From: Sergeia podlipaevii
Lineage: Eukaryota; Euglenozoa; Kinetoplastea; Trypanosomatida; Trypanosomatidae
Length of the DNA stretch: 44,760 bases
Assembly (NCBI GenBank): GCA_030849805.1
Contig: JASANZ010002094.1
Coordinates: 1-44,760 of the forward strand
Direction of reading: 5' to 3'
Position numbers and translations under genes: made by a program. Positions 27,501 to 36,625 of the stretch are shown piece after piece. The notes under the pieces were generated by a model, which searched no databases, was not told the DNA's origin, and saw nothing but the letters and a program-made list of their open reading frames with translations. Numbering within the stretch: the stretch's first letter is position 1; every line of letters begins with the position of its first letter.

Positions 27501-27551
27501 AAGGCTGCAGCGCGACCCGCTGTACAGCGACGATCGAAAAGTAAGAACTGA
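24528..27551 (+). CDS. Large hypothetical protein, candidate Nup82/Nup88-type nucleoporin
   Basis: This 1007-residue protein is not recognised by strong motifs. Its N-terminal part (about 1-230) resembles blades of a beta-propeller, with strands such as FLVVTRD, FLFTSRF, HRVAAISNSERHHFLIDL and VRCVVWHPSAAHLLLVLLATG. The WHP at W170-P172, followed by hydrophobic strands and YDTS, recalls the VLWHP...LTSDN...YD motif of Nup88/Nup82 (from memory). More strand-like segments occur at about 520-890. Between them lies a Ser- and acid-rich disordered insert (about 230-490). The C-terminal 110 residues form a likely coiled coil (DVENAVGLMRDREKAAATR and onward). A propeller followed by a coiled coil is the architecture of Nup82/Nup88, whose trypanosome counterpart is TbNup76. 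This is a hypothesis. The ATG lies only two bases behind an AG. Confidence 0.8.
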   Translation: MRSNGATHIGNDTFLVVTRDTTDNAFLFTSRFPRAEQLAKLRLNRRIRLLPRSTLHEGDVEMIETLRRYCEGKETEKMSQSASSATVSSSSSSSEIDGDDSHSAFSTQPADGDYGDWCFVERHSLHASVDGHRVAAISNSERHHFLIDLTRTPATACEFITPELVRCVVWHPSAAHLLLVLLATGVFVAYDTSASHLGVVLPHARRVAFRRIIAAYLVASANCDAGSAEDVEEDGLKEDAGALSSNRQSGAAYATNMDDEDEDPAAAPRTSNVDTEKQRAMPTAQLPGEAGSRPRTAGLNCYGVPDGSRVQTSAVATTITTASRNRQDSGLSDDDIDLDAAGALDSTARPSTSAAAPQRVLQHGQTKEAAASSVLTQDVYHSLSSKRSTLLRPPEAVVSTPCSTATKDGKSTTDKDKRSSSSSSTAAMKKKTSDVVSPSMYRSSLYLSGSEEETLEEEGESAEESKSHRSTKTSGESADMHLSSCAVALRSGANAESALQRLAQERQEAHPTDALDLIDMCVAGPTRSMPPTLLLLSSSGDVFSVRLDSKCLPAQGSAVIQDGRLTISAEQRRAELAEARRVQPKDEPIVHHLLSTGSASYDEEALAIGACELDEDTGITAVCVMYSSGVLKGAWVEEPELIARSRVPVGDDGDDDEEQRSVGGSRSRGEKDRKDKALTAPKPIYTFHVSLGAAIKPRSVLSPAVPSTTHTTLLTMVGNVCLVRYDDGDAYVVAFPVWDLKRAGGGWSYYMPLCPAPNTRKKESLRLPLQSMEAGIPDPLAVRLPYDVTDASVALGLRDVIIMPEVQRLSDVAEEGDHTNLFGCGNATQCRREFAVVVSLAQLLRSAEYALCGGLVPTNPSNNRADGCAETELFGKALGRALDGVVECHRNYLCALPEAEVDERTALLAADVENAVGLMRDREKAAATREAALRARLRRVQERSEVLKESTSRWRRVLLDAIVHRRGPDAVYAANDKLGEIHKLLLGYEAEKAAARPAVQRRSKSKN

Positions 27552-27570
27552 ACCGAATGAAAGAAAGATG

Positions 27571-27595
27571 TATATATATATATATATATATATAT
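27571..27595. repeat. (TA)n microsatellite
   Basis: About twelve TA units lie some 20 bases behind the stop codon, in the same position as the one behind transketolase. Confidence 0.9.
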
Positions 27596-27763
27596 CTACT
27601 TGAGGGATGGCGCTGTTGGTGGCGGTAGTGGGTGATTGTGTGCGCGTGTGTGTGTGTGTGTGTGTGTAGCGGAGGTGTGCTTGGCATGGCGTCGTTGTCA
27701 CTGGGAAGGAGTGTTGGACACTTCTCTTTTACCTTTTCCTCTCCTTCTTGCGTGCTAGCAGGA

Positions 27764-27766
<3 letters not shown>

Positions 27767-27794
<28 letters not shown>
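27767..27794. repeat. (GA)n microsatellite
   Basis: About thirteen to fourteen GA units lie in the spacer after the candidate nucleoporin gene. Confidence 0.9.
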
Positions 27795-27799
<5 letters not shown>

Positions 27800-28597
27800 C
27801 GTGAGTTGCTTGCGGTCGTGCAAGTGCTTCTTTAATAGAAATCCTCATAAAGAAAGATATCATGGCATTTTTTTTTATCTATCTATCTATATATATATAT
27901 AAGAGAAAGATACACAGAGAAAAGAAACGGCGGGTAAATGTTATGTTGTGAAGTCTCATGTCTGATGCAAGATGGAATGCTGCTACGTGGTGCTGTTGAT
28001 GAGGTTCAAGAGGAAGAGAGTGTAGATTCTTCTCATTTTCTATAGATCATACCATTTTTTTTTTCCAATATATCTTTTTTTTTTTTTGCTTTTTTTCACT
28101 TGGCCCTCTCTTTTTTTTTTCGCTTAGCATATAGGAAGCACTTCAAGCAAACTCTCCCCCTCTCCCCCTCTTGGCTACAAGGAATCTGTTAGATTCTAGG
28201 GCACAAGTTGCGCTTTCCTTTTTATTTCTATTGCTATTATTGTTTTTTTTTTTCAACCGCGTCGTGCTTTACATACATACATACATATATATATAAGGGC
28301 TGAACAGCACGTCTTTATTGTTTTTTTTTCTCCAATTTTGTACATCTTCAATTCACCTTCACACCTTAAAAAAAAAAATAATAATAATAATTGTATTGCG
28401 TGCAAGCATAAAAAGCAAATATATTGCATAGAAAACAGCGGAGGCGATCAATTTCTTTATATATATATATATATTGTTGTTTCAAAAGGAATATCAGTAC
28501 ACACACGCGTGCGAGACGCGGATATTCTCGTATTACTTGTCTTTTTTTTTGTTGTTGTTGTTCGTACCTATTATCACTACTATTATCCCCACACTCA

Positions 28598-31591
28598 ATG
28601 GAAAAGACAGTGGATAGAAGCCAGGAGAGCGTTCTCTCCGCGGCGAGTGCAAGCACCAGTGCGCTGCCCATCACGAGCATCGCCACCGCCTCGGCCGACA
28701 CCCTTCGTAGGGAGCTCATACGCCTGCGCACGCAGTACGCTGCGCGTGGAGATCAGCTAGATGAACTTCAGCGACAGCTTTCTGCCGCCCGTAGCGAGAA
28801 GCGCACGACCTTGACCGAACTGGATGAGGCACACGATCGACTGCGAGGCTGCAAGAACCTTCTGCACACACAGCGCCGCGCTGCAGCGGATTGGCGCCTT
28901 AAGACTGTCTCGCTGACCGCAGAGCGTGATGATCTGGAAGGTAAAGTGCAAGACGCCTGGAAGCGTGTGGCGGAGCTGCTGGAGGAACTGCAGCGTCACG
29001 AGGTGGAGCGACGCAGACTTGAAGAGGCTTTGAGACGGTCAATGCTTGAGCGTGGCCTCTCCTCCCAGGCACAGGAAAATGAACTGTACTCGCTGGCGTA
29101 CCGCACGCGGAGTATGTCGCAGCTGCAAGAACAGCTAGAGCACCGTCACGCGGTCTTCACCTTGGCCGTGGAGGCCGCCGTGCGTGTCATTGCAGAGTCG
29201 GTACAACACGCCACAGCGTCGTATTTGAATACCTTCACGAGCGATGCGAAGAGCGCGAACAGCACAACGCTCATGGATGGCAGCGGTGGCACTTCTCTAG
29301 CGTCGGCAGCCGCACCATCAGCGATGCCACCGCTCTACGCAGATGTAAGCACTAGCGGTAATGGTGGTGGTGGTGGGAGGGGGTCCGACGCCCTGCAAGA
29401 GCACCACGACGACGGCAGCTACTACCACTACAAGACAAACAGCAGCGGCAACAACGGCAACATCAAGAAAAAAGATTCGTATGAAAGTGCGTGGGCAAAG
29501 AAAGCTACAGACGAAAGTTTCTCCGCCAGCACTGCGTTCAATGCCTCATCGTCCTCCGTCGCTGCGATGCGGAAAGCGGCGACGATGACAACGGTCATTG
29601 ACGAAGACGAGGAACAGGAGCGCGATGCGAGGCGTGCTGCGGCTGAGCGTGAGCTTTGCGTTATTGAGGAACGCGTGAACCAAGTACTCGAGGGTGTCTC
29701 AGGGTCTATCACCACACGGCCGCGTCTTTACGACCGTCAGCAGTCAGATGACGACCAACAGCAACGGACACCCACGCCATCTTCTCAATTGTTACTTACG
29801 TCGCCGGTATCAGCCGAGGCCAAGGCTATGGAAGCCTCTGAGCAGACATCCGTACGGCTGCTCTTGGCTCCAATGCTGGCCTCGCTGAGGAAGGTGTGTG
29901 CGGTGCTTCAGCAAACGCGCGCAGAGCGGCACCGGCAGCTGCTGGCGCGTGTACACTTGACCGAAGCAAACGCAGAGGCGATGAGGGAGGTGGCGGTGCT
30001 GCGAAGTGCGAGAGATGCATCAGGCACGCAGCGACCACGGGAGCACGTGGGAGTGGAGGAGGTGAGGCGCAGCCAAGAGGCGCTTGTGGTGGCAGAAGAA
30101 GCGCGTCGGTCCCTCTCCACATGCCTGAGGTGCGGTAACGAGTGGACCGCGATCACGGCCGCGGCGGATGCCCTGCGCCACGCTGACACGCATCACGAGA
30201 GAGAGTACCGCGATGCGGTGGCTTACGTGCGCCAAGAGCTGGAGCCCTTGTCTCTGGCACAAGCGGCGGAGCTGCAGTACCTGCGCACTGCTAATCAGCA
30301 GTTGCAGGCAGACATCGATGCCCTGGTGCTACTCAGGAATGCAGGCCCGCACGCAGAGGAAAGCGCCAACGGCGGCGGCGCGGCGGGTAAAGCGCAGATT
30401 ACTTTATCGGCCAGAAAACAGTTTGGCGTCGTGGAAGGCGTGGTGGCTGTAACCCGTGCGTATAGCGGCTTGGCTCTAGACTTTGCCGAAGTCATTCAGC
30501 AGCGCCGTGCGCTTGCTCGTCTGGTGCTCTCCCGTCGCTTTTGCGGACCAGAGGAGCAGGGAGGAGAAAAGCAAGGAATGGAGGTGGCACTCAGCGGGGC
30601 TTCCGCGAGACGTCGCCGTTGGGGTAATGGCGGGCGTCCTCTGTTATCTTTACGAGTTGCAGTGGTGGCAGTGCTGGCTGCTAACCGCCTCTTGCATATC
30701 GGGCAAGCGTGTGCCCAGCAGCGCTACACGCATTCTCGCCATTCCCCGGATAGCGAACACCGAGGGGAAAGACTGGCCGTGCGTGGGTGTCCTCGCATTT
30801 CGTGTCGAGTCCGGCTCCCCGCAGAAACGCGGACGTACATTCTTGGCGGCGCTCTTGAGCCCACTCAGCTTGACTGTCACAGTAGTAGTACTAGTAGTAC
30901 TGCCGCTGTTGTAGTTTCCCCAGAGTCTATTCTCTTACCCACCTTACGCACCAGCAACGACCCTCGCGATGGGCCTAGTGATGAACAGTCGGCTGTCTGT
31001 TCCTACTTGAACTCACTCCTCAGTCTAGTGGCGGTATCTGTCTTACCTCAGTACCATGAAAAGCAGCAGCAGCAGCAGCCGTCCATGGCGCAGTGGCTTG
31101 ACGCGGGCTTGAGGAGCGCTCTCAGTGCACCCCGCTTGCATGGAACGAGGAAGGTGGTTCATGTGAACGGCGAAGACAAACGTCGCGGTAACAATGCGAA
31201 GTCAAGCAGAGCCGAGAGAAAGGGAAGAGACGGGAAAACGCCTGCGCAAGTGATAAGAGACTCCTCGCTTTCGCATACCCTAAGATCTACCTCGTACTAC
31301 ACTCCTGCCTCTCATCCATACTCAGCAGTAGCAAGTCCTATGACTATGGCCCCCGAGCCCACTGTGCCGTACCCCGTCCCTGTAGATCTCGGTGAAGATG
31401 TTGGCGCCGCTGTGCCACACAAGGACGTCGCTGCTTCCGTGAATACCAGCCTTGGAAGTCACTACGGTACTGCCAGTGGGGGCACACTCGCGCCGCCGCT
31501 GAGCAACGCCTTTGCCAAGGAGCTGCTTGGAGTTATTGGAGCCTTGGACCGACGTGTTGAAGGAGCGCTGCAGCGCAACACACGTAGGTGA
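28598..31591 (+). CDS. Coiled-coil hypothetical protein
   Basis: This 997-residue protein is not assigned to a family. Residues about 25-180 are a long coiled coil rich in Glu, Arg, Leu and Gln (LRRELIRLRTQYAARGDQL onward). A low-complexity Gly/Ser/His/Asn stretch covers about 240-330. Further helices lie at about 335-370, 415-580 and 560-590. A Cys pair, C509-L-R-C512 in CLRCGNEW, followed by H531, H534 and H535, might bind a metal, but this is weak. The C-terminal third is basic and Ser-rich, then ends with a helix AFAKELLGVIGALDRRVEGAL. Such proteins are often cytoskeletal or basal body components in trypanosomatids, but nothing specific is shown here. The reading frame stays open upstream to 28424, where it encodes only Tyr/Ile and Cys runs from repeats, so I use the ATG at 28598. 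Confidence 0.8.
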   Translation: MEKTVDRSQESVLSAASASTSALPITSIATASADTLRRELIRLRTQYAARGDQLDELQRQLSAARSEKRTTLTELDEAHDRLRGCKNLLHTQRRAAADWRLKTVSLTAERDDLEGKVQDAWKRVAELLEELQRHEVERRRLEEALRRSMLERGLSSQAQENELYSLAYRTRSMSQLQEQLEHRHAVFTLAVEAAVRVIAESVQHATASYLNTFTSDAKSANSTTLMDGSGGTSLASAAAPSAMPPLYADVSTSGNGGGGGRGSDALQEHHDDGSYYHYKTNSSGNNGNIKKKDSYESAWAKKATDESFSASTAFNASSSSVAAMRKAATMTTVIDEDEEQERDARRAAAERELCVIEERVNQVLEGVSGSITTRPRLYDRQQSDDDQQQRTPTPSSQLLLTSPVSAEAKAMEASEQTSVRLLLAPMLASLRKVCAVLQQTRAERHRQLLARVHLTEANAEAMREVAVLRSARDASGTQRPREHVGVEEVRRSQEALVVAEEARRSLSTCLRCGNEWTAITAAADALRHADTHHEREYRDAVAYVRQELEPLSLAQAAELQYLRTANQQLQADIDALVLLRNAGPHAEESANGGGAAGKAQITLSARKQFGVVEGVVAVTRAYSGLALDFAEVIQQRRALARLVLSRRFCGPEEQGGEKQGMEVALSGASARRRRWGNGGRPLLSLRVAVVAVLAANRLLHIGQACAQQRYTHSRHSPDSEHRGERLAVRGCPRISCRVRLPAETRTYILGGALEPTQLDCHSSSTSSTAAVVVSPESILLPTLRTSNDPRDGPSDEQSAVCSYLNSLLSLVAVSVLPQYHEKQQQQQPSMAQWLDAGLRSALSAPRLHGTRKVVHVNGEDKRRGNNAKSSRAERKGRDGKTPAQVIRDSSLSHTLRSTSYYTPASHPYSAVASPMTMAPEPTVPYPVPVDLGEDVGAAVPHKDVAASVNTSLGSHYGTASGGTLAPPLSNAFAKELLGVIGALDRRVEGALQRNTRR

Positions 31592-32283
31592 GTGGGCATG
31601 ATGTGAGGAGGGGATGGAAGATTTATAAAGAAAGAAAGAAAAAAAAAAAAAAAATGCTCTCGCGTGTGTGTGGGTGTTAGTCATGTGCAGTACAAGTGAA
31701 ATATTTCGTCAATATCGTCTCATTGCAATTTTATTTTCTTTCTTTTCTTTTTTTTTTTTTCATATGTTTCTCTTGTAGTCGTGTGGACGATCAATCAGTG
31801 GAGGGGAGAAAAAAAAAAACTTTGCTAAAACAATTCCATCGTGTCCAGCGCGTCACATTTCTTTGCCCTCAGGCGTAATTTTCTCCCTCTCTCTTTTTTT
31901 TTTTTTTGTCCACGTGTTTCTGTGTCTCTCTTTACATTTTTTTTTAAAAAAAAAATCTATTTCATCCTCCTTCCCCCACCCCCTCTCCAATCCCTTTTTC
32001 ATTATTATTATTTTTTTTTCTTTTCTCTGCTTCACCCCACTTCAGAGTAGGTAGGCAAGCTGTCACGTACACTTGACTCACACTCAACTCCACCCTCCAC
32101 CCTTCCTCATTCCAACAAGGTGATATTTAGTTTTCTGAAAGCTAAAGAAATAGAGAAGAAATATATATATATATCAGCAGCGCTAAGGGAGAGAGAGAGA
32201 AAGAAAGAATAGGAAGTGATACATCAATCTTCACCTCCGCTCTCCACCCCCCCCCCTTCCTATAGCACATAGACTGCAACACG
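31592..32283 (+). other. Intergenic spacer before the LRR-like gene
   Basis: No gene is seen. A-runs near 31638-31653 and 31810-31819, T-runs near 31746-31760, 31894-31908 and 31938-31946, a (TTA)n run near 32001-32010, a (TA)n run near 32160-32173 and a C-run at 32247-32256 are present. Long pyrimidine tracts at about 31960-32050 and 32225-32264 could direct splicing; the acceptor is ambiguous. Confidence 0.55.
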
Positions 32284-35058
32284 ATGAGAGGCATATCCGC
32301 CATGTACCTCATAGCCTGTGAAGAGGAAGGCTGTCAAGCAAATAGCAAACTTGTCGACCTCTTCTGGCGCCTTGACCGCAATGAAGAAAATGTGAGCAAC
32401 GAGGCGTGCCCTGTGGCCATCGATCTCACTCAGAACTATCTCGGTGACGCGGGTGCAGCTGCATTCTTCCGTGTCTTGGCGATTGCCCGGTGGGTGCGCC
32501 GCGTGGATGCGCGCGATGTTGGTGCTGGGCCTCGTGCCATGAAGGCGCTATGCAATGTGATAACTATGGACGTCCCGGGCGCTCGCCACAGCTACGCAAG
32601 CAAGACACATGAGGAGGACACAGACGATGATGATGACATCTTTGAAAGTAAAGAAAATGAAGGTCAGAAGGTGAATGGCATCTCTGCTGCTGCTAGGGCT
32701 TCAGTAGGGCCGCCCCTTCTTGCGTTAGAGATGGTCGACCTACGCGGCAGCAGCAATTATATGTTTGCTGAGTCCGCGCAGATGCTGATACGAGCCTTTA
32801 AGCTTCGTGAACGGAAGCTCCAGTCGTTTTACGCCGCTGCTGCTACCGCCTCGTCTTCGTCATCTCCATCTTCATCATCATCATCATCTTCGTCGGCATT
32901 TGCCAAAGCGGAGTGCTCGACATCAACACTGCAGGTGCTGCTAGACCTGGATGACGTGCCAAACCTTCTTGCTCGTGATATCACTGACTTTAACGCGCGC
33001 GCGGCGGACACACACCACGCTCGCGTTGCAGCTCATGAGCATCGCAAGCAACAGCAGTGGCTTCATGCCTTTTGCAATGTTCCCGCACGCGGCTCCAGTG
33101 GTGATGCGTACAGGCAGCCTACGGGGGAGCAGCTGGTGTATCGTATTCCTCAGCGCATGCCTTGTGTACTAGCGAGGCACAAGGGCGGTGAGGCGGGGGA
33201 TGACAGTGCTGGCATGTTTTACGATGTTCATAATGCGCACCTAGTGGAGCTCACTACCAGCATGAATCGGTATATGGAGGAGTACCTTGCCGCGTACGGG
33301 TGCTTTGCCGGGATGTATAGCGCCTCTCAGCGGAGCGAGCACCGCTCCACATCTTTGAGGCACGCGGCAGACACACCACCAGGGGTGACGACCGCCGCGC
33401 AGCTCTGTGTGGAACTGGGCTCAGACACACTGGCCTTTCTCGCCTACACGAACGCTGCGTTGTGGGGAGTCAATACAGCCGCGCGGGCACAAGAAGGAGA
33501 AGGGAACGCAGCAGGGGCGGTAAGGAGGGCGGATCTTAAGTCGACAGTAGCGGAGATGGAGCTGAGCGCCAACGTGGGTGCGTTGCTGCGCGGCTTCTAC
33601 GCGAATCCCTTTTTAGAGGAGGAAGTCGTTGCACACCGCTCCGTTGTCCTTCCGCGCTACCTCGCGCGGCTTAAGCAGCTCTACTACAACAAGGCTGGCA
33701 CAGGCCGTGCGGTAGCGACAAGCACGATCGACATCAACGCTGTGGATGCTAACAGCGAAGGGGCAAGGGCAGGGCGTGTACCGACAATTCCATTGACCTA
33801 CAGGGATCACGAGAGACTCGGTGAAATGCGCTCGCTGTACTACCGCATCGTCGCTAGTCTCGTCTCAAAGTCAATGAGAGATCTACCCTCGATGCGTGTG
33901 TTCGAGCAGCGGCTGCGTGAGATTCGCCGCCTCGTGCTGGAGGAACTCTGGGATGGTGTCACTGTACGGGAGTGGTCTTCACGGCAGCGCGCGGTGAGAC
34001 GTGGCAGCGCCACAGTTGTGAAGAATTTTACAACGTCCTCACCTACTACTACTTCGGCTGCGTCCACGCAGTATGCCATGATGGATTCTGATGCTGCAGA
34101 GCAGTTGAGCAGGACTGAGCAGGAGGAGGAAGCAGCGGCAGAGAAGGACACGATAGCCTCTTACCAAGAAGATGAAGAAGATGAAGAAGAAGAAGAAAGC
34201 ATGCACTCAAGCGGGATTTTGCGCGTGCTGTGCGCCAAGGCGCAGTACCTGCTCTATAACCAACCGCAGGAGGCGCGCGCGTGGAATGCGGCGTATCTTT
34301 GCCGATCCTTGGATGAGAAGGAAAGTAGAGAAAATGTGGGATGCATGAAGCGGCAGAGCGAGACGGAGAAATCAGCACTATCAGCAGCAGCGGCGGACAT
34401 AGACACCGAGGAAGGGGTTCCTCCCGCGTATGCGGCGCTCATACGTTGCGAGTGCGCGCGGGTTGCCTGCGCAGCCAAGGCAGCCCTCTGTGAGTATAAG
34501 CAGCAGCGGCACGGGGAGGAAGTGCGGTACCCGTTACCAGAAGCGCCACTGTTGCGTCCATGCCCAGCGTGCTGCCACCGCGCCTTGCGGGTGCTGAAGC
34601 CCTTCCTCGCCTCCTCGTACACACACGAGCGACTGCGCATTGGCCGCGCACTCATGGCCGCCTTGCCGCTTGAGCTGCGACTCTTCTTTGTTGATATGAT
34701 CGTCCGTAGCCGCTGCCGCCGCGTTGAGGGTGGTGATGTCGAAGGCTGTGCCTTTGTTCCTCGTATCTATGACGATGATGGATCAGGACTTCCGATTCCC
34801 CCACATCATCAGATGATGAAAGCGAGAGGTCAGCAGCAAGCGGCAGCGGTGGTTGAAAGAGAAACGGAAGCGGACGAGATGATGAAGCGCGACGACACGT
34901 GTGTGAGTGTCCTCGACTACCTGGCGAGGGTGCGTGGGGACAGGGGACGCCTGGAGGACCTTCTCGCGGCCTTTGAGGAGTGGTACAGACTGCGCATGGT
35001 GGAGTCGTTTGACGTGACGGCACCCCACTTCGTGCCAGTGCCTCCAGCAATGAGCTAG
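32284..35058 (+). CDS. Hypothetical protein with N-terminal leucine-rich-repeat-like segment
   Basis: This 924-residue protein starts MRGISAMYLIACEEEGC. Residues about 20-100 read like a ribonuclease-inhibitor type LRR: AIDLTQNYLGDAGAAAFFRVL, then WVRRVDARDVGAGPRAMKAL. A later segment, LLALEMVDLRGSSNYMFAESAQML (about 141-164), fits another unit. Kinetoplastids encode many LRR proteins of this shape, including flagellar ones, but no specific family is clear. An acidic insert lies near 105-125 and a poly-Ser run near 190-206. The middle (about 260-590) is helical. An acidic run (EDEEDEEEEE) lies near 632-642. Clustered Cys residues occur at about 725-770 (CECARVACAAKAALC, CPACCHRALR). The C-terminus has a helix ending DLLAAFEEWYRLRMVESF. 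The frame is intact and codon use matches the neighbours. Confidence 0.8.
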   Translation: MRGISAMYLIACEEEGCQANSKLVDLFWRLDRNEENVSNEACPVAIDLTQNYLGDAGAAAFFRVLAIARWVRRVDARDVGAGPRAMKALCNVITMDVPGARHSYASKTHEEDTDDDDDIFESKENEGQKVNGISAAARASVGPPLLALEMVDLRGSSNYMFAESAQMLIRAFKLRERKLQSFYAAAATASSSSSPSSSSSSSSSAFAKAECSTSTLQVLLDLDDVPNLLARDITDFNARAADTHHARVAAHEHRKQQQWLHAFCNVPARGSSGDAYRQPTGEQLVYRIPQRMPCVLARHKGGEAGDDSAGMFYDVHNAHLVELTTSMNRYMEEYLAAYGCFAGMYSASQRSEHRSTSLRHAADTPPGVTTAAQLCVELGSDTLAFLAYTNAALWGVNTAARAQEGEGNAAGAVRRADLKSTVAEMELSANVGALLRGFYANPFLEEEVVAHRSVVLPRYLARLKQLYYNKAGTGRAVATSTIDINAVDANSEGARAGRVPTIPLTYRDHERLGEMRSLYYRIVASLVSKSMRDLPSMRVFEQRLREIRRLVLEELWDGVTVREWSSRQRAVRRGSATVVKNFTTSSPTTTSAASTQYAMMDSDAAEQLSRTEQEEEAAAEKDTIASYQEDEEDEEEEESMHSSGILRVLCAKAQYLLYNQPQEARAWNAAYLCRSLDEKESRENVGCMKRQSETEKSALSAAAADIDTEEGVPPAYAALIRCECARVACAAKAALCEYKQQRHGEEVRYPLPEAPLLRPCPACCHRALRVLKPFLASSYTHERLRIGRALMAALPLELRLFFVDMIVRSRCRRVEGGDVEGCAFVPRIYDDDGSGLPIPPHHQMMKARGQQQAAAVVERETEADEMMKRDDTCVSVLDYLARVRGDRGRLEDLLAAFEEWYRLRMVESFDVTAPHFVPVPPAMS

Positions 35059-35569
35059 AGTCACAACTAGTAGTCCGTTGCGTCTGTCGCTCTCTTTATT
35101 TTCTCTTCTATGTTGTTGTTGTTGTTGTTTTCTTTTTTATAATTCATTTGAAGGGTTTTGCGTACGCATACAGGAGTAGATGTAAAAAGAATGTAATTGC
35201 TGTTGGCTTGAAGCCACGGGCACGCACACAACAAAAAAAAAATGAAAAAAAATAGATATGCATCACTTAATGTACTTTTTCTCTCTATTGGCTCGTTTCT
35301 TCCTCGAGTAGAAATAGCGAGCTGCGCTTTACTTTAAAAAAAAAAAAATGAACAGATACCAATCCTGATGCACCATGCTATATTGACGTTGCCTTTGATA
35401 TTTTTTTTTGCTTTTTTTTGTTGTTGTTGTTAAGTCTTACGTAAGTCGTTCTGTTTGTTCGGCCAAACGGAAAGCAATATCTATACAGGTGTAGTTGAGT
35501 AGCCCATTCGTCTCCGCGCGTGAGTGTGCGGAGTTTGATTTTTTTTTATTTTTTTTAAATCTTATTTTC
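35059..35569 (+). other. Intergenic spacer before the membrane protein gene
   Basis: No gene is seen. (TTG)n runs at about 35112-35130 and 35420-35431, A-runs near 35232-35241 and 35336-35348, and T-runs near 35401-35409 and 35540-35557 are present. The first likely acceptor is the AG near 35435, after the T/TTG tract. Confidence 0.5.
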
Positions 35570-36625
35570 ATGTGGAATAGGTCGGCACAGTCTGCGCAAC
35601 CCGGAGAGCTCGAGGAGGCCTCGCTGGCGATCTCACGCATGTTCGCACCAACGCACTCGACGCTGCCCCCGTGTAAGGATGAGGTTATCGGTCGTCGTCG
35701 CAGTGGTCTTGACACTAGTGATACTAATCATAAGAGTAGCAGACCTGGTGATGCCGTGGGTGCGGCGACGTTGGTGACACGAAGCCATCAGGCGGTAGCG
35801 GTGGATAGAGAAGGTGAACTAATAGAGGGGCACTGGTGGCAGCGTTTGCGGGACTCATGGTCATGGGCTCGTTCGTCTCGAGGAGATTGTTCAGAGTTGC
35901 CTTTAACCATTCCCGCTAAGCCCACAGAACGAGTCCCTGTCAACTGGAAAGACCTACCGTCGTGTCCTATCGCTGGCTTTTCCCTCAACAAGGACGGACT
36001 CACCGACACGCTCACGGCGCCCCCGCATGTATTGACCACTTGTGAGGTTCGTGCTCTCATCGGCGAGCTCGCGGGTATTGAGCAGAAGGCGAAGTACACC
36101 GTCGACGAGCAGTACTTCTCTCAGATGAACAGCCGCACGCGTCGTGGGATAGAGCTCATTGTGAACCCAACGCTATTTCTGGTGGGGATATATCTCATGA
36201 CATGGAAGTCAGCCCAGCTGTATCGCTGTGCCACTCCCCGCAAGTCTATTGTGCTGGGGAAGCTATCCGACATGATGAGCGCGCATCTGCAAAGTGAAAG
36301 GGCCGAAGCACTCGCACGGCAGCACCGCAGGTTTATGCAAGCCACCAACCTGCGCGTTACCTCAACGTTCTTGACTGGGTTGTTTGTCTTCACAGTTGCT
36401 CTGATAACGAAGCCACCGCCTGATGTGGTGGACGCAGGACCAGAAGTCGAGGTGGCCAAGAGCAGCGTTGCGTTCCAGCAGCACTCGGAGGGATCGCTGA
36501 AGTGGCTGTGGTACGTGTACTACCATCATCCGAGGTACGCCACAGAAGCCTCGAGCTCTCTGAGAGGAGGTCTCCCTGGCGTAGTTCCAAATGAAAGAAA
36601 AGAGGGTACACAAACTAAAAAGTAA
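35570..36625 (+). CDS. Hypothetical protein with two predicted membrane helices
   Basis: From the ATG at 35570 this protein has 351 residues and no family I recognise. Two hydrophobic segments are visible: NPTLFLVGIYLMTW at about 198-212, and STFLTGLFVFTVALI at about 264-279. A basic helical stretch rich in Arg, Gln and Glu lies between them. The N-terminal half is hydrophilic and Ser-rich, with a more ordered part from about 120 (VPVNWKDLPSCPIAGFSLNKDG). This suggests a hairpin membrane protein, possibly mitochondrial or endomembrane; the location is not shown by the sequence. The start is uncertain. A T-rich tract without any AG lies directly before 35570, so splicing after it would leave M24 at 35639 as the first Met. 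The upstream extension of the open frame has no ATG. Confidence 0.75.
   Translation: MWNRSAQSAQPGELEEASLAISRMFAPTHSTLPPCKDEVIGRRRSGLDTSDTNHKSSRPGDAVGAATLVTRSHQAVAVDREGELIEGHWWQRLRDSWSWARSSRGDCSELPLTIPAKPTERVPVNWKDLPSCPIAGFSLNKDGLTDTLTAPPHVLTTCEVRALIGELAGIEQKAKYTVDEQYFSQMNSRTRRGIELIVNPTLFLVGIYLMTWKSAQLYRCATPRKSIVLGKLSDMMSAHLQSERAEALARQHRRFMQATNLRVTSTFLTGLFVFTVALITKPPPDVVDAGPEVEVAKSSVAFQQHSEGSLKWLWYVYYHHPRYATEASSSLRGGLPGVVPNERKEGTQTKK

Larger units (their letters stand above)
27552..28597 (+). other. Intergenic: simple-repeat-rich spacer
   Basis: About 1.05 kb show no supported gene. They contain (TA)n (27571-27595), (GT)n (27643-27668), (GA)n (27767-27794), CTAT/(TA)n (27880-27901), many T-runs, (CATA)n (28271-28286) and another (TA)n (28459-28474). 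A T-run with (TTG)n at 28541-28562 ends about 35 bases before the ATG at 28598, with no AG in between. The acceptor for the next gene is therefore probably upstream of about 28490. Confidence 0.55.

Noticed and set aside
30483..30914. Overlapping 143-codon + strand frame with hydrophobic stretches inside the coiled-coil gene
   Set aside because: I considered a frameshift, but the main frame is open over 997 codons without a break and keeps normal codon bias on both sides.
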